A DNA stretch of 64,000 bases from Marinomonas fungiae (GCF_001418205.1 NZ_LIQF01000016.1:18925-82924); one strand, 5' to 3'. Numbered from the stretch's first letter, positions 46,461 to 56,600 are shown. The notes: a model not told the origin generated them from the letters alone. A program made the numbers and translations.

Positions 46461-46895
46461 TTAACCGCCGATTTGCTTCTCTTTAATCTCAGAAAGAGTC
46501 TTGCAGTCGATACACATGGTTGCGGTTGGACGTGCTTCAAGTCGACGAATGCCGATTTCAATGCCGCACTCATCACAGAAACCGTAGTCGTCTTCGTTAA
46601 TGCGTTCGATTGTTTGGTTAATCTTTTTAACTAGCTTGCGCTCACGGTCACGAGCACGAAGCTCTAGACTGAACTCTTCTTCTTGACTGGCACGATCGTT
46701 TGGATCTGCATAGTTCACCGCTTCTTCTTGTAAGTTGTGTACGGTGCGATCAACCTCTTCCATTAGGTTTTGCTTCCAGTTGAGAAGGATGCTTTTAAAA
46801 TGCGCCAATTGTTTTTCGTTCATGTACTCTTCACCTTCCGCTGCAACGTAAGGTGTAAAGTCTTTCATCAATGATTCAGGATTTTTACTTGGCAT
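46461..46895 (-). CDS. dksA: RNA polymerase-binding transcription factor DksA
   Basis: A 144-residue DksA that works with ppGpp at RNA polymerase. The coiled coil with the tip residues is in YADPNDRASQEEEFSLE (about 61-77). The C4 zinc finger (CDEC and CIDC, near residues 110 and 131) is intact. Length is near E. coli (151). It heads the minus-strand run. Confidence 0.96.
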   Translation of the reverse strand: MPSKNPESLMKDFTPYVAAEGEEYMNEKQLAHFKSILLNWKQNLMEEVDRTVHNLQEEAVNYADPNDRASQEEEFSLELRARDRERKLVKKINQTIERINEDDYGFCDECGIEIGIRRLEARPTATMCIDCKTLSEIKEKQIGG

Positions 46896-47062
46896 AGTCT
46901 TGCCTCACTTCCCAGGTGTCCTTGTGGTAACCTGTTTACATTAAGTTAAGGTGGTTTAATTTTTCGGGCGGAAACTTATCAGATAATTTGTGCCATAACC
47001 ACATTTTTTGCGCAAAAACTTTATTCTTTTTTCGCGTATTTTTAAGGATTTTAGAGATTAGT

Positions 47063-48223
47063 ATGCAGACTTTAGCCAAACGCGTCGAGCAAATAGCCCC
47101 TTTTCAAGTGATGGCGGTGATGGAGCGAGCTAAGCAACTTCAGGCCGTAGGTAAAGATGTAATTCACTTAGAAGTGGGGGAGCCAGACTTCAGCGCCCCT
47201 GCGGCCGTGAATGAAGCGGGTATGGCTGCGATCAGAGACGGTAAAACGGGTTATACGGCCGCAACGGGCTTGCCTGAGTTACGTCAAGCGATCAGTGATT
47301 TCTATCAGCAACGCTATGATGTGAACGTTGCGCCTGAGCGTATTGTGGTAACGCCGGGAGCATCTGGAGCCTTGTTGCTGTTGAGTTCGTTGATGGCGGA
47401 AGTAGGCTCTGAGGTATTGATGCCTGATCCTTGTTATCCGTGTAACCGTCACTTTTTGCTACAGGTCGGAGCAAAAGCACGCATGTTGGAATGCTTGAGC
47501 GAGAATAACTTTGAAATCGATCTGAGCGCGCTTGAGGGGCATTGGCAGGAGCAAACAACAGGGCTTTGGTTAGCATCCCCTGCCAATCCAACGGGTTCGG
47601 TCTTGTCTGCAGACTATATTGCCAAGGCTTGGGAAATCGTTAAGCAGCAGGGCGGCCATATGCTAGTGGATGAGATTTATCAGGGCTTGGTATTTGATGG
47701 CGAAGATTTTACGGCGTTGAGTGTCAGTGATGATATTTTTGTAGTGAACAGTTTTTCAAAGTACTTCGCCATGACTGGCTGGCGTTTGGGTTGGATTGTA
47801 GTGCCGCAGTGGGCCATTGAAGGCGCAACAAAACTGGCGCAAAACCTTTTTATTTCCGCGCCTTCCATCGCTCAGCATGCTGCGCTTCGTGCATTCCAAC
47901 CAGATGTCTTGGCAGAGTGTGAGCAGCGTCGTCAAACGTTGGCGGAACGTCGTATGACGTTAGTTCAAGGTCTGGAACGGTTAGGCTTGCCGATCGCTTC
48001 TGCGCCTCAGGGGGCCTTCTATGTTTATGTGGATGTGTCGAGCATTACTTCGGATGCTATGCAATGGTGTTTGGCGTTATTGCAAACGGAGTTTGTGGCG
48101 CTTACCCCAGGGGCTGACTTTGGTATGAAGGACGCGCATAAATATGTGCGCTTTGCCTATACCTGTGATTGTGCTCGTATCGAGCAGGCGTTACAACGCA
48201 TCGAGCGCTTCATTCAGTCTTAG
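47063..48223 (+). CDS. PLP-dependent aminotransferase, class I/II
   Basis: A 386-residue fold-type I aminotransferase. The PLP-binding lysine is in VNSFSKYFAMTGWRLGW (about residue 235), with the conserved arginine in the C-terminal KYVRFAYTC. LEVGEPDFSAP near the N-terminus is typical. The substrate (aspartate, aromatic or other) is undetermined. ATG 47063 gives MQTLAKRVEQI; the longer frame from 46988 adds 25 atypical residues from the divergent dksA promoter region and is rejected. Confidence 0.9.
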   Translation: MQTLAKRVEQIAPFQVMAVMERAKQLQAVGKDVIHLEVGEPDFSAPAAVNEAGMAAIRDGKTGYTAATGLPELRQAISDFYQQRYDVNVAPERIVVTPGASGALLLLSSLMAEVGSEVLMPDPCYPCNRHFLLQVGAKARMLECLSENNFEIDLSALEGHWQEQTTGLWLASPANPTGSVLSADYIAKAWEIVKQQGGHMLVDEIYQGLVFDGEDFTALSVSDDIFVVNSFSKYFAMTGWRLGWIVVPQWAIEGATKLAQNLFISAPSIAQHAALRAFQPDVLAECEQRRQTLAERRMTLVQGLERLGLPIASAPQGAFYVYVDVSSITSDAMQWCLALLQTEFVALTPGADFGMKDAHKYVRFAYTCDCARIEQALQRIERFIQS

Positions 48224-48342
48224 CGTATTTTATTGACCTCAATCGTATTCTACAGAGGTTTTCTAAAAGCTACTTCAAAAGCGCATTATTACTCTGCATT
48301 ATAGTTTCCACTGTTATGAACATGGGAAAGTGAAGAGTAACA

Positions 48343-48765
48343 ATGCGCAAAGTTCATTTATGGCGTCGCTTGGCGGCGGCGTTCTACGATTCTCTACTAT
48401 TAATTGCCCTCTATTTTCTGGTTGGCTGGATCGCGGTGATGGCGAACGATGGTGAAGCTGTCGATGGTCCGTGGCTGTTTTGGTTGCTGTTAATCATTGC
48501 TTGGGGATTTTTTGTGAAATTCTGGCGTTACCCAGGACAAACCTTGGGAATGCAAGTCTGGAAGTTTCGCGTTGTACAGGACAACGGGGCGCCATTAACT
48601 GTGCGCCAAGCGACTGCCCGTTATGTCTTGGCACTGGTGTCTTGGGGCTGTTTCGGTTTGGGTTTTCTATGGGCGTTAGTCGACAAGAATCAGCTGACTT
48701 GGCATGACAAGTTGTCGCAAACTCGACTGGAGTTCATCGATCATAAACAACGCAACCGTACCTAG
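48343..48765 (+). CDS. RDD-family membrane protein
   Basis: A 140-residue protein with three membrane segments (about 17-33, 44-62 and 86-106). The family-defining R, D, D residues are visible as WRRLAAAFYDSLL and WALVDKNQLTWHDKLSQT, with KFWRYPGQTLGMQVWKFRV between. RDD proteins are small inner-membrane proteins of mostly unknown role, some implicated in ion transport. It is transcribed singly, with a hairpin overlapping its end. Confidence 0.85.
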   Translation: MRKVHLWRRLAAAFYDSLLLIALYFLVGWIAVMANDGEAVDGPWLFWLLLIIAWGFFVKFWRYPGQTLGMQVWKFRVVQDNGAPLTVRQATARYVLALVSWGCFGLGFLWALVDKNQLTWHDKLSQTRLEFIDHKQRNRT

Positions 48766-48775
48766 GTTGCGTTGT
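48747..48775. terminator. Hairpin overlapping the end of the RDD gene
   Basis: ACAACGCAACC (48747-48757) pairs with GGTTGCGTTGT (48765-48775), a perfect 11-bp stem with a 7-nt loop, followed by TCTTAAG. It includes the RDD stop codon and lies before convergent lptG. The T-run is short. Confidence 0.6.
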
Positions 48776-48784
48776 TCTTAAGGG

Positions 48785-49846
48785 CTAGTGACGACGTTTT
48801 AGCAAGTAAAGACCTATCGCAAAACAGACCAAGATAGGCAACAAGATGCCTAGTAATGGTGGTAAAGAGCTGACGAGGCTTAAGCGCCCCATAATATAAA
48901 GAGTGTTTTGGAAAGCTAGACCAATCAATACGCCAGAGAAGATACGCCCGCCCATGGTTGAGGATCGCAATGGTCCAAATACCGTTGAAATAGCTACAAT
49001 AACCAGTGCTAGCGACGACAGAGGTCGGAATATCTTACTCCAAAATGAGAGCTCGTAATCGCCGGGGTTAAGCCCTTGCTCTTTTAAAAAGGTTGAATAC
49101 TGATACAACTGTGTCAGCGAAAGGCTATCGGGTTCTTGGGTCGACAAATATAAATAGTCTGCCTTAAGTGAGGAATACCATTCTTGTGTCGCAGCATGGC
49201 TGACCGTAACTCGATCTTCACCAAAAGTTGAGGTGGAAATATTGTGTAGTGTCCACGTGTTTTCTGACTCTTGAGAGGCACTACTTGCTGTGTGAATTGC
49301 TTTCAGAGTATCGCCTTCGCGATCGTAAATAGTGATGTTGTATAGCTTTCCTTGGCGATCGGCGGCATCAATGTAAACATAGTCTCCGTTGGTTTTTAGC
49401 CAGCTACCGCCAGTAATGGCGAAGTTGTTGTTCACGCCTGCTTGTAATTTGTCTACAAGATTGGCTTTTTGTTCGGCGATTGGTGAGACGAATTCGGCTA
49501 CCAATAATCCTGCTAGAGCGAGTGCTAAAACGGGTTTACAGGCAGCAAAGCCTAAACGCCAGAGCGGTACTCCTGCGGCACGCATCACGGTTATTTCCGA
49601 TGTTGAAGCCAGTGCGCCTAAGCCCACCAAAGTGCCAATTAACGAAGCCACAGGAAGGTATTCGGCGAGTTTGCCTGGAATGCGTAGGCCTAATACTTGA
49701 ATTAATGTGGTCGCGGTGTATTGGTCGTTGACCTTTTTCACCTCTTCGATAAAAGTAATCGCGAAATCCAATCCCAGCAGTACAAAGGCGACTAAGCAGA
49801 CCGCCAGAAGAACGCTCATGCCAACATAGTGGTCGAGTTTACGCAT
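48785..49846 (-). CDS. lptG: LPS export system permease LptG
   Basis: A 353-residue LptG, half of the LptFG permease that, with LptB and LptC, extracts LPS from the inner membrane. Six helices are visible in two clusters around a periplasmic jellyroll (about 135-265). The N-terminus LDHYVGMSVLLAV and the segment ASTSEITVMRAAGVPLWRLG (coupling helix, about 81-100) are characteristic. Its start overlaps lptF by 8 bases. Confidence 0.94.
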   Translation of the reverse strand: MRKLDHYVGMSVLLAVCLVAFVLLGLDFAITFIEEVKKVNDQYTATTLIQVLGLRIPGKLAEYLPVASLIGTLVGLGALASTSEITVMRAAGVPLWRLGFAACKPVLALALAGLLVAEFVSPIAEQKANLVDKLQAGVNNNFAITGGSWLKTNGDYVYIDAADRQGKLYNITIYDREGDTLKAIHTASSASQESENTWTLHNISTSTFGEDRVTVSHAATQEWYSSLKADYLYLSTQEPDSLSLTQLYQYSTFLKEQGLNPGDYELSFWSKIFRPLSSLALVIVAISTVFGPLRSSTMGGRIFSGVLIGLAFQNTLYIMGRLSLVSSLPPLLGILLPILVCFAIGLYLLKRRH

Positions 49847-50954
49847 GGCGCCCTCCCGTGCTGTTGGGTAATTTGGCTGCTTTGCGCGAAAACACTTGGT
49901 TAAACAGCAAGAAGGTATAAGTGGCGATCATAATAAACACCCCATGCACCCACCAAAGTCCAAGTTGAGTGGGGATGGTTTGTTTCTCAATCGCGGTACG
50001 CCCCCAGATCAGTAGCCCTAGGTAAGCAATCAATAAAACGATGGCCGGCAACATTTTAAAGAAGCGACCTTGGCGTGGATTTACTTGGCTCAGGGATAGG
50101 CCAATAATGGCAAGAATTGGCACCATAATGACTAGGCTCATTCGCCATTGAAGTTCAGCCACCAGCTTAGGGTCGGTTGCATTGAGTAATGAAAGGGTAG
50201 ACTGCGCTTCTTCTGCTGTGATTTCGCCAGCCGGGGTGTCTTCGATGCGCAGTGCGTAGGTATCGAATGTTGTAATCGTATAATTAGCGGTGCCGGGTTT
50301 GCCTTGATAACGCACGCCATCTTTTAAGACCAAATATTGCAATCCGTCGTGCTCGGCAAAGCGTACTAACTCGCCATAACGTGCCAGTGTTTGCGTCGGT
50401 ACTAACTGGTGATTCTTGTTGGTGTAGTCGGAGACAAACATGTTTTCCATCCAGCCTTCATTATTAGTGAAGCTTTCGATGTAGGTGGCACGTTGTCCCG
50501 CGCTTTCAAATTTGCCCGGCTGTAAAAAGTCAAACGCTGTTAATTGGTCTTGTGCCTGCGTGATTTCTTGAGCCTTGTATTCAAATGTCGGTGAAATCCA
50601 AAAATTAATACAAGCTGAGAGCGCTGTTACAAAAAGTGCAATACCAAGCGTGTAACCTGCAAGCTTGATTTTGCTGATGCCGCTGGCGAACAAAATCGAC
50701 ATCTCGTTTTCAATGTACAGACGGCCGTAGGCCAATAGTAATGAAAGGAAAAATGCTAAAGGCAAAATGACCTGAATGAAGCTTGGGACGTGTAGACCTA
50801 GTAAAATAAATAGGAAGTCAAAGCTCATACGGCCATCAGCGACGCGACCTAGATAGTTAAAGATGCGCCCACTTAAAATGACAAGAAGTAAGATGAGGGT
50901 CACCGCTGCGGTTGACACCAACACTTCTTTAGCCAAGTATCTGAATAGTTTCAA
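49839..50954 (-). CDS. lptF: LPS export system permease LptF
   Basis: A 371-residue LptF partner of LptG with the same layout. The N-terminus FRYLAKEVLVSTAAVTLILL, coupling-helix region ENEMSILFASGISKIKL (about 83-99) and the periplasmic domain (about 125-270) are visible. It is the first gene of the lptF-lptG pair and divergent from pepA, as in other gammaproteobacteria. Confidence 0.94.
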   Translation of the reverse strand: MKLFRYLAKEVLVSTAAVTLILLLVILSGRIFNYLGRVADGRMSFDFLFILLGLHVPSFIQVILPLAFFLSLLLAYGRLYIENEMSILFASGISKIKLAGYTLGIALFVTALSACINFWISPTFEYKAQEITQAQDQLTAFDFLQPGKFESAGQRATYIESFTNNEGWMENMFVSDYTNKNHQLVPTQTLARYGELVRFAEHDGLQYLVLKDGVRYQGKPGTANYTITTFDTYALRIEDTPAGEITAEEAQSTLSLLNATDPKLVAELQWRMSLVIMVPILAIIGLSLSQVNPRQGRFFKMLPAIVLLIAYLGLLIWGRTAIEKQTIPTQLGLWWVHGVFIMIATYTFLLFNQVFSRKAAKLPNSTGGRHA

Positions 50955-51082
50955 AGGAACCTCTACTGGAGTTCTAGCGTGACTTCAGGTGATCGCTACT
51001 AAAAATTAAACGGCCAATATTATCTCGTTAGTTGCCGTAGGTAGCCAGTATTTTAGAAAGATTATTGAATTGGATGGGAAAT

Positions 51083-52540
51083 ATGAAAACACAATTGTTC
51101 AACAATGTTGCTGACGTTCAAGCAGACCTGCTTGTGGTATTTGTTCCAAGTGAAGGGGAATTGCCTGCCGCGACGGCACAAGCGGACGAAAAAGTGAATG
51201 GCCAGATTGCTGCACTTCGCGAACAAACCGTTTTCAAAGGCTCTGTGGCACAAACGTTGCTGCTGCCAAGCGTTGTAGAAGGTCAGCCGGCTCTGTTGTT
51301 GGTTGGCACCGGTAAAGAAGCGCTGTCTGATATGAATGTTAAAAAAGTGGCGGCTGCAGTAGGTACTCAAATCAAGTCTCTGCCATATGCTAACGTGGCG
51401 GTGGCTGCGAGCGGTTTGTCAGTGAAAGATCGTGATGCTGACAATATGACGACTTTGTTGGCGCAGTGGCTAAACGAAGCTTTCTATGAATTCCTAGGCT
51501 TTAAGCAATCGGATGCGGAGAAAGTGAGTAAAGTGGAAACTTTGCAAATCGAAGGCACGAGCGAAGACGCTCTGAAAGTGGGGGTGGCGACTGCGGCCGG
51601 TTCTGCATTCACGCGTCAATTGGGTAACCTTCCAGGAAACGTGTGTACACCTGCTTACTTAGCGTCTAAAGCGCAGCAATTAGGCGAAGACTACGACATC
51701 GAAATTGAATTGTTAGATGAAACGAAAATGGACGAGCTAGGCATGCACTGTCTATTGTCTGTTGGTCGTGGTAGTGATCAGCCAAGTTACTTGATCGTGA
51801 TGCATTACCGTGGTGGTAAAGAAGATGAGGCACCACATGTATTGCTCGGCAAAGGTATCACCTTCGATACCGGTGGTATTTCATTGAAACCAGGCGCGAA
51901 AATGGATGAAATGAAGTACGACATGTGTGGTGCGGCTAGCGTATTCGGTACTATGAAAGCTATTTGTGAGTTGAAGCCTGCATTGAATTTCACAGCAGTG
52001 ATCGCGGCAGCGGAAAACATGCCAAGTGGCCGCGCAACGAAACCAGGGGACATCGTTAAAACCATGTCAGGCAAAACGGTTGAAGTATTGAATACAGATG
52101 CTGAGGGTCGTTTGGTGTTGTGTGACGCGTTAACTTACATTGAGCGCTTTAAGCCGCAATCTGTGGTAGACATTGCCACATTAACAGGGGCTTGTATCGT
52201 TGCTTTGGGCAGTGTGAACTCTGGTATGTACGCTAATAAGCAAGACGTAGCGGATGCATTAAAAGCAGCCAGTAAAGGGGCGGCAGATAAACTGTGGCAA
52301 ATGCCGTTGGACGAAGAATACCAGCAGCAACTGGATAGCAACTTTGCCGATATCGGTAATATTGGTGGCCCAGAGGCAGGCTCTGTCACCGCTGCATGCT
52401 TCCTATCTCGCTTCACTGAAAGCTACCCTTGGGCGCATCTGGACATTGCTGGAACGGCTTGGGCTGGTGGCGCTAGCAAAGGTGCCAGCGGTCGCCCGGT
52501 TGGTCTTTTGACTCAATATTTATTAAGTAAAGCTAACTAA
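51083..52540 (+). CDS. pepA: Leucyl aminopeptidase
   Basis: A 485-residue M17 family hexameric metallopeptidase. The signature NTDAEGRL (near residue 340) carries zinc-binding Asp and Glu, and GKGITFDTGGISLKPG holds further ligands. It removes N-terminal residues from peptides, and in E. coli PepA is also a DNA-binding regulator (carAB, Xer recombination). ATG 51083 gives MKTQLFNNV; an upstream TTG at 51065 adds six residues with no support. pepA is usually followed by holC, which is not found here. Confidence 0.94.
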   Translation: MKTQLFNNVADVQADLLVVFVPSEGELPAATAQADEKVNGQIAALREQTVFKGSVAQTLLLPSVVEGQPALLLVGTGKEALSDMNVKKVAAAVGTQIKSLPYANVAVAASGLSVKDRDADNMTTLLAQWLNEAFYEFLGFKQSDAEKVSKVETLQIEGTSEDALKVGVATAAGSAFTRQLGNLPGNVCTPAYLASKAQQLGEDYDIEIELLDETKMDELGMHCLLSVGRGSDQPSYLIVMHYRGGKEDEAPHVLLGKGITFDTGGISLKPGAKMDEMKYDMCGAASVFGTMKAICELKPALNFTAVIAAAENMPSGRATKPGDIVKTMSGKTVEVLNTDAEGRLVLCDALTYIERFKPQSVVDIATLTGACIVALGSVNSGMYANKQDVADALKAASKGAADKLWQMPLDEEYQQQLDSNFADIGNIGGPEAGSVTAACFLSRFTESYPWAHLDIAGTAWAGGASKGASGRPVGLLTQYLLSKAN

Positions 52541-52558
52541 TTGCTTTTAAAGTATTTT

Positions 52559-52595
52559 AAAGCTCTGCCGTAGCTAAGTTATGGCAGAGCTTTTT
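52559..52595 (+). terminator. Intrinsic terminator after pepA
   Basis: AAAGCTCTGCC (52559-52569) pairs with GGCAGAGCTTT (52583-52593), followed by more T. The next about 240 bases before the following gene hold no ORF that I would support. Confidence 0.85.
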
Positions 52596-52834
52596 GCTTT
52601 AAGGGAGAAACTTTTCCTCTTCAATGAGAAAAGGATAGGAATTCTAGAGTTTGTATCCTGTTGCAAGAAAATAATGGGTATAGATTAAGATGCTGATGTT
52701 GATGCGTATGAGGGTGGACTTTTGCGAGCGTCAGTGCGAAAGTTGTACAAATTAATCGTTTCCTAACAGCATCTTCGGCATCATTCTTCTGCCTTTGATT
52801 ATGCTGATAAATTTGGCTTTGATTGTGGTTTTCT

Positions 52835-53362
52835 ATGTCTGATGTGCTTTCCGATGCTCAAATGTATTTATCTGAGCCGGACGAAACTGTCCTAACTGCT
52901 GCGCTGCGTAACAAAGATGACATTCCTATTTTGATGGATGTTGTTGGTGCAGACGAAGTGACTACGCCTGTCAGTCAAGAAATGCACTTAAAAAACTTGT
53001 TATCTGTAGAAAAATCGCCGACACCGTCTGAGTCTAAAAAAACGCTATCGGATAGTGTTGTGCCAGAGTCGACACCGTCTGCTACAGCAAGAGTTGCGCC
53101 GCACTTTAAGTACGAGCCCCCTGAAACCAAAAAAACAGAATTCAAATACGAGCCGCCGGAAGAAACCGTTACAGCGGTGGTCGAAGCGGTCTCTGCATCG
53201 GTAAGCAAAACGGCCGAAAAAACCGTCAAACCAGTGCCGCAGGCGAGTAAAACTGAGCAATCTCAGCTAATCGCAACGGCTATTCGTAACGTGTTAGAGC
53301 GCCGATTACCCGGCTTGGTCGCAGAAGTCATGACAGAAATCTCGAAACGTAAAGGCCAGTAG
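52835..53362 (+). CDS. Conserved-type hypothetical protein between pepA and valS
   Basis: A 175-residue protein of no recognised function. An N-terminal DIPILMDVV motif (about residue 28) is followed by a long low-complexity, Ser/Thr/Pro/Lys-rich middle containing FKYEPPE twice. A C-terminal amphipathic helix (IRNVLERRLPGLVAEVMTEI) ends the protein. No signal peptide or membrane helix. It occupies the slot where holC commonly sits, but does not resemble the chi subunit. ATG 52835 is preferred over TTG 52823. It may be a flexible adaptor; this is speculation. Confidence 0.6.
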   Translation: MSDVLSDAQMYLSEPDETVLTAALRNKDDIPILMDVVGADEVTTPVSQEMHLKNLLSVEKSPTPSESKKTLSDSVVPESTPSATARVAPHFKYEPPETKKTEFKYEPPEETVTAVVEAVSASVSKTAEKTVKPVPQASKTEQSQLIATAIRNVLERRLPGLVAEVMTEISKRKGQ

Positions 53363-53374
53363 GTGTTACGTGAC

Positions 53375-53403
53375 TTTCTCGGTCGCTGCGTAAGCGTTAT
53401 AAT
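53375..53403 (+). promoter_or_regulatory. Candidate valS promoter
   Basis: A perfect TATAAT (53398-53403) is preceded at 17 bp by TTTCTC (53375-53380), a weak -35. It ends 45 bp before the valS ATG. Confidence 0.5.
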
Positions 53404-53448
53404 TCCCACAACTTAATTTTTGCCATCCAAGAGCTTTAAGACACCATA

Positions 53449-56232
53449 ATGGAAAAGACTTACCAACCTCAAAGTATCGAACAGCCGATTTATGCGCGCT
53501 GGGAAGAAAATAATTACTTCGCACCTAAGGGTGACGGCACGCCATTCTCAATCATGATTCCGCCGCCGAACGTCACAGGTAGTCTGCACATGGGCCACGC
53601 GTTCCAGCACAGCTTGATGGACGCCATGATCCGCCGTGCGCGTATGCAAGGCAAACGCACATTGTGGCAACCAGGTAGCGACCACGCCGGTATCGCAACG
53701 CAGATGGTGGTTGAGCGTCAATTGGCAGCACAAAACCTAACGCGAACTGAGCTAGGCCGTGAAAAGTTCCTAGAAAAAGTATGGGAATGGAAAGGTCAAT
53801 CGGGCGGTACTATTTCGGATCAAATGCGTGTCCTAGGTGACTCGGTAGACTGGAGCAAAGAACGTTTTACCATGGACCCTGGTATGTCTGCAGCGGTTCA
53901 GGAAGTCTTTGTTCGTTTGTACGACGAAGGCATCATTTACCGTGGTCAGCGCCTAGTTAACTGGGATCCTAAGCTACACACCGCGATTTCTGATCTTGAA
54001 GTTTTGTCAGAAGAAGAAAACGGCTTTATGTGGCATTTCCGCTACCCACTAGCGGATGGCGTGACAACAGCCGATGGCAAAGATTACATCGTGGTTGCGA
54101 CGACGCGCCCAGAAACTATGTTGGGTGACTCAGCTGTGGCGGTTGCGCCTGACGATGAGCGTTACGCGGCATTGGTCGGCAAAGAAGTTATTCTGCCACT
54201 TGTTGACCGTCGTATTCCAATCGTTGCGGATGAATACGTAGACAAAGAATTCGGTACTGGCTGTGTGAAAATCACGCCTGCACACGATTTTAACGACTAT
54301 GAAGTGGGTAAGCGCCATAACCTACCAATGATCAATATCTTCACGGATGATGCGTCGATCAACGATGTAGCGCCAGAAAAATACCGTGGCTTAGATCGTT
54401 TTGATGCACGTAAAGTCGTGGTGAAAGATTTTGAAGAGCTTGGTCTATTAGAAAAAATCGCAGATCACAAACTGAAAGTGCCGCGCAGTGAGCGTGGTAA
54501 TACCGTGGTTGAGCCTTACCTGACTAATCAGTGGTACGTGGCGGTAGAATCGCTTGCGAAACCTGCCATTGAAGCGGTTGAAAATGGCGATATCCAGTTT
54601 GTACCGAAGCAGTGGGAAAACACTTACTTTGCGTGGATGCGTGATCTACAAGATTGGTGTATCTCACGTCAGTTGTGGTGGGGCCACCAAATCCCAGCAT
54701 GGTACGACAACTCAGGCAACTTCTATGTTGGTCAGAGTGAAGAGGATGTACGTCAGAAATACGGATTGGCAGCAGACCTAGAGCTGGTTCAAGATGAAGA
54801 CGTTCTAGATACGTGGTTCTCTTCTGCGTTGTGGACTTTCGCAACACAAGGTTGGCCAGAGCAAACCGAAGACCTAGATCTGTTTGGTGAGTCAGACGTC
54901 CTAGTGACGGGCTTTGATATCATCTTCTTCTGGGTTGCTCGTATGATCATGATGACCTTGAAGTTTACGAACAAGGTGCCGTTCAAAACGGTCTACATCA
55001 CTGGTTTGATTCGAGACGAGCGCGGCGACAAAATGTCGAAGTCCAAAGGTAACGTTATCGATCCATTGGATTTGATCAACGGTATTGATCTTGAAGCGTT
55101 AGTCGCGAAACGCACTTACGGCATGATGCAACCGCGTCTTGCTGAAAAAGTTGAGAAGAACACTCGTGAAACTTACCCAGAAGGTATGCCTGCCTACGGT
55201 ACCGATGCACTACGTTTCACATTGTGCTCACTGGCATCTGGTGGTCGTGATATCAAGTTCGATCTTAACCGTTTAGAAGGTTACCGTAACTTCTGTAATA
55301 AGATTTGGAACGCAGCCCGCTATGTGTTGATGAACACCGAAGGTCAAGATTGCGCGCAAAATGGCAGTGAAGTGGAGTTATCTCTAGCGGATAAGTGGAT
55401 TATTTCTCGTCTACAGCACGCCGAAGATGCGGTAAACAAAGCCTACGAAACGCACCGTTTTGATTTGGCGGCACAAGCAGTTTACGAGTTCATGTGGCAC
55501 GAATACTGTGATTGGTATCTAGAGCTTTCGAAGCCAGTGCTATGGGACGAAAATGCGACTCCAGCACAGCTAGCGGGTACACGCCGTACTCTGGTACGTG
55601 TATTAGAAGGTTTCTTACGTCTTGCCCACCCAATGATGCCATTTATCACTGAAGAAATTTGGCAGCGAGTGGCGCCGCTAGCGGCGCAAGAAGGTGAAAC
55701 CATCATGACTCGCCCATACCCAGCAGCGGATGAGGCGAAGAAGGATGCTGTGGCGGAAGCAGACGTTGAATGGCTAAAAGGTGTCATTGAAGGTATTCGT
55801 AATATTCGTGGTGAAATGAATATTGCACCGTCTAAGCCACTGGAGATTTTCTTCCGTAACGGCTCTGAGCAAGATAAAGCTCGTATGGAGGCTAACTTAG
55901 CGTTCTTAGAGAAACTTGCAAAGATCGAGTCCATCACTTGGCTGGAAACAGGTGCGGAAGCGCCTATGTCTGCGACGGCTCTAGTAGGTGAAATGGAAGT
56001 GCTCGTGCCAATGGCGGGTCTGATCGATAAAGAGGCAGAGCTTGCACGCCTGCAAAAAGAAATCGATAAAGCGAGTAAAGATCTACAGCGTATCGAAGGC
56101 AAATTGGGCAATGAATCATTTGTTGCCAAAGCGCCTGCAGAGGTTGTTGAGAAAGAAAAATCGAAGTGTGAAGATCTGAAGTCAGTCGTTGCTCGACTAG
56201 AAGAGCAAAAGGCTAGCATCGCGTCTTTGTAA
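53449..56232 (+). CDS. valS: Valyl-tRNA synthetase
   Basis: A 927-residue class I synthetase. The HIGH motif appears as [13 protein letters not shown] (about 39-51) and KMSKS as [13 protein letters not shown] (about 528). The editing (CP1) domain lies around 190-340, with [10 protein letters not shown] and [14 protein letters not shown]-terminal coiled coil (about 865-927) binds tRNA, as usual for ValS. Length is standard for gammaproteobacteria (about 950). Confidence 0.97.
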   Translation: MEKTYQPQSIEQPIYARWEENNYFAPKGDGTPFSIMIPPPNVTGSLHMGHAFQHSLMDAMIRRARMQGKRTLWQPGSDHAGIATQMVVERQLAAQNLTRTELGREKFLEKVWEWKGQSGGTISDQMRVLGDSVDWSKERFTMDPGMSAAVQEVFVRLYDEGIIYRGQRLVNWDPKLHTAISDLEVLSEEENGFMWHFRYPLADGVTTADGKDYIVVATTRPETMLGDSAVAVAPDDERYAALVGKEVILPLVDRRIPIVADEYVDKEFGTGCVKITPAHDFNDYEVGKRHNLPMINIFTDDASINDVAPEKYRGLDRFDARKVVVKDFEELGLLEKIADHKLKVPRSERGNTVVEPYLTNQWYVAVESLAKPAIEAVENGDIQFVPKQWENTYFAWMRDLQDWCISRQLWWGHQIPAWYDNSGNFYVGQSEEDVRQKYGLAADLELVQDEDVLDTWFSSALWTFATQGWPEQTEDLDLFGESDVLVTGFDIIFFWVARMIMMTLKFTNKVPFKTVYITGLIRDERGDKMSKSKGNVIDPLDLINGIDLEALVAKRTYGMMQPRLAEKVEKNTRETYPEGMPAYGTDALRFTLCSLASGGRDIKFDLNRLEGYRNFCNKIWNAARYVLMNTEGQDCAQNGSEVELSLADKWIISRLQHAEDAVNKAYETHRFDLAAQAVYEFMWHEYCDWYLELSKPVLWDENATPAQLAGTRRTLVRVLEGFLRLAHPMMPFITEEIWQRVAPLAAQEGETIMTRPYPAADEAKKDAVAEADVEWLKGVIEGIRNIRGEMNIAPSKPLEIFFRNGSEQDKARMEANLAFLEKLAKIESITWLETGAEAPMSATALVGEMEVLVPMAGLIDKEAELARLQKEIDKASKDLQRIEGKLGNESFVAKAPAEVVEKEKSKCEDLKSVVARLEEQKASIASL

Positions 56233-56241
56233 GAACGGTTT

Positions 56242-56267
56242 GCTCTAGCCTGTACTCAGGCTAGAGC
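56242..56267. other. Perfect hairpin after valS lacking a U-tract
   Basis: GCTCTAGCCTG (56242-56252) is the exact complement of CAGGCTAGAGC (56257-56267), with a TACT loop. GGTTGG follows, not T. It may stabilise the valS mRNA 3' end or act in the cold-shock gene leader. Confidence 0.55.
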
Positions 56268-56299
56268 GGTTGGCTCAAATCAATAACAAGAGGTGGTCA

Positions 56300-56542
56300 A
56301 TGGCAGAACGGTTTTTTGGTAAAGTGCGTTGGTTTAATGACACCAAGGGGATTGGTTTTATTAAGCGCGATGACTTACCGGATGTGTTTGTACACTATAA
56401 ATCGATTTTGTCAGAGGGTCATAAGACCTTAAAAAAAGGACAGTCAGTCAGTTTCGAAATTATGGAAACGGATTTCGGCCTGCAAGCGTCCCACGTTATG
56501 CTTGAGAAGCGCCCGTTACAGCAAAGCTCTGATCAGTCATGA
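56300..56542 (+). CDS. Cold-shock domain protein
   Basis: An 80-residue single-CSD protein that binds single-stranded nucleic acid. [15 protein letters not shown] (RNP1 region, residues 7-21) and VFVHYKSI (RNP2) are clear. It differs from typical CspA (KGFGFI) in having KGIGFI, and carries a roughly 10-residue polar tail. ATG 56300 has AAGAGG upstream; TTG 56270 is rejected. It is followed by a strong terminator. Confidence 0.9.
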   Translation: MAERFFGKVRWFNDTKGIGFIKRDDLPDVFVHYKSILSEGHKTLKKGQSVSFEIMETDFGLQASHVMLEKRPLQQSSDQS

Positions 56543-56553
56543 TTGCTTCGCTT

Positions 56554-56583
56554 AAAAAACCAGCTTATTACGCTGGTTTTTTT
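56554..56583. terminator. Bidirectional terminator after the cold-shock gene
   Basis: AAAAAACCAGC (56554-56564) pairs with GCTGGTTTTTT (56572-56582), 7-nt loop, T7 tail. It separates the convergent cold-shock and CBS genes. Confidence 0.92.
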
Positions 56584-56600
56584 ATCTCTAAAATAAGGTT

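Noticed and set aside
55482..56219. 245-codon open frame antisense to valS
   Set aside because: It lies wholly within the clear valS gene on the other strand. Its Ser-rich translation is typical of the reverse complement of a biased coding region, and there is no independent start signal.
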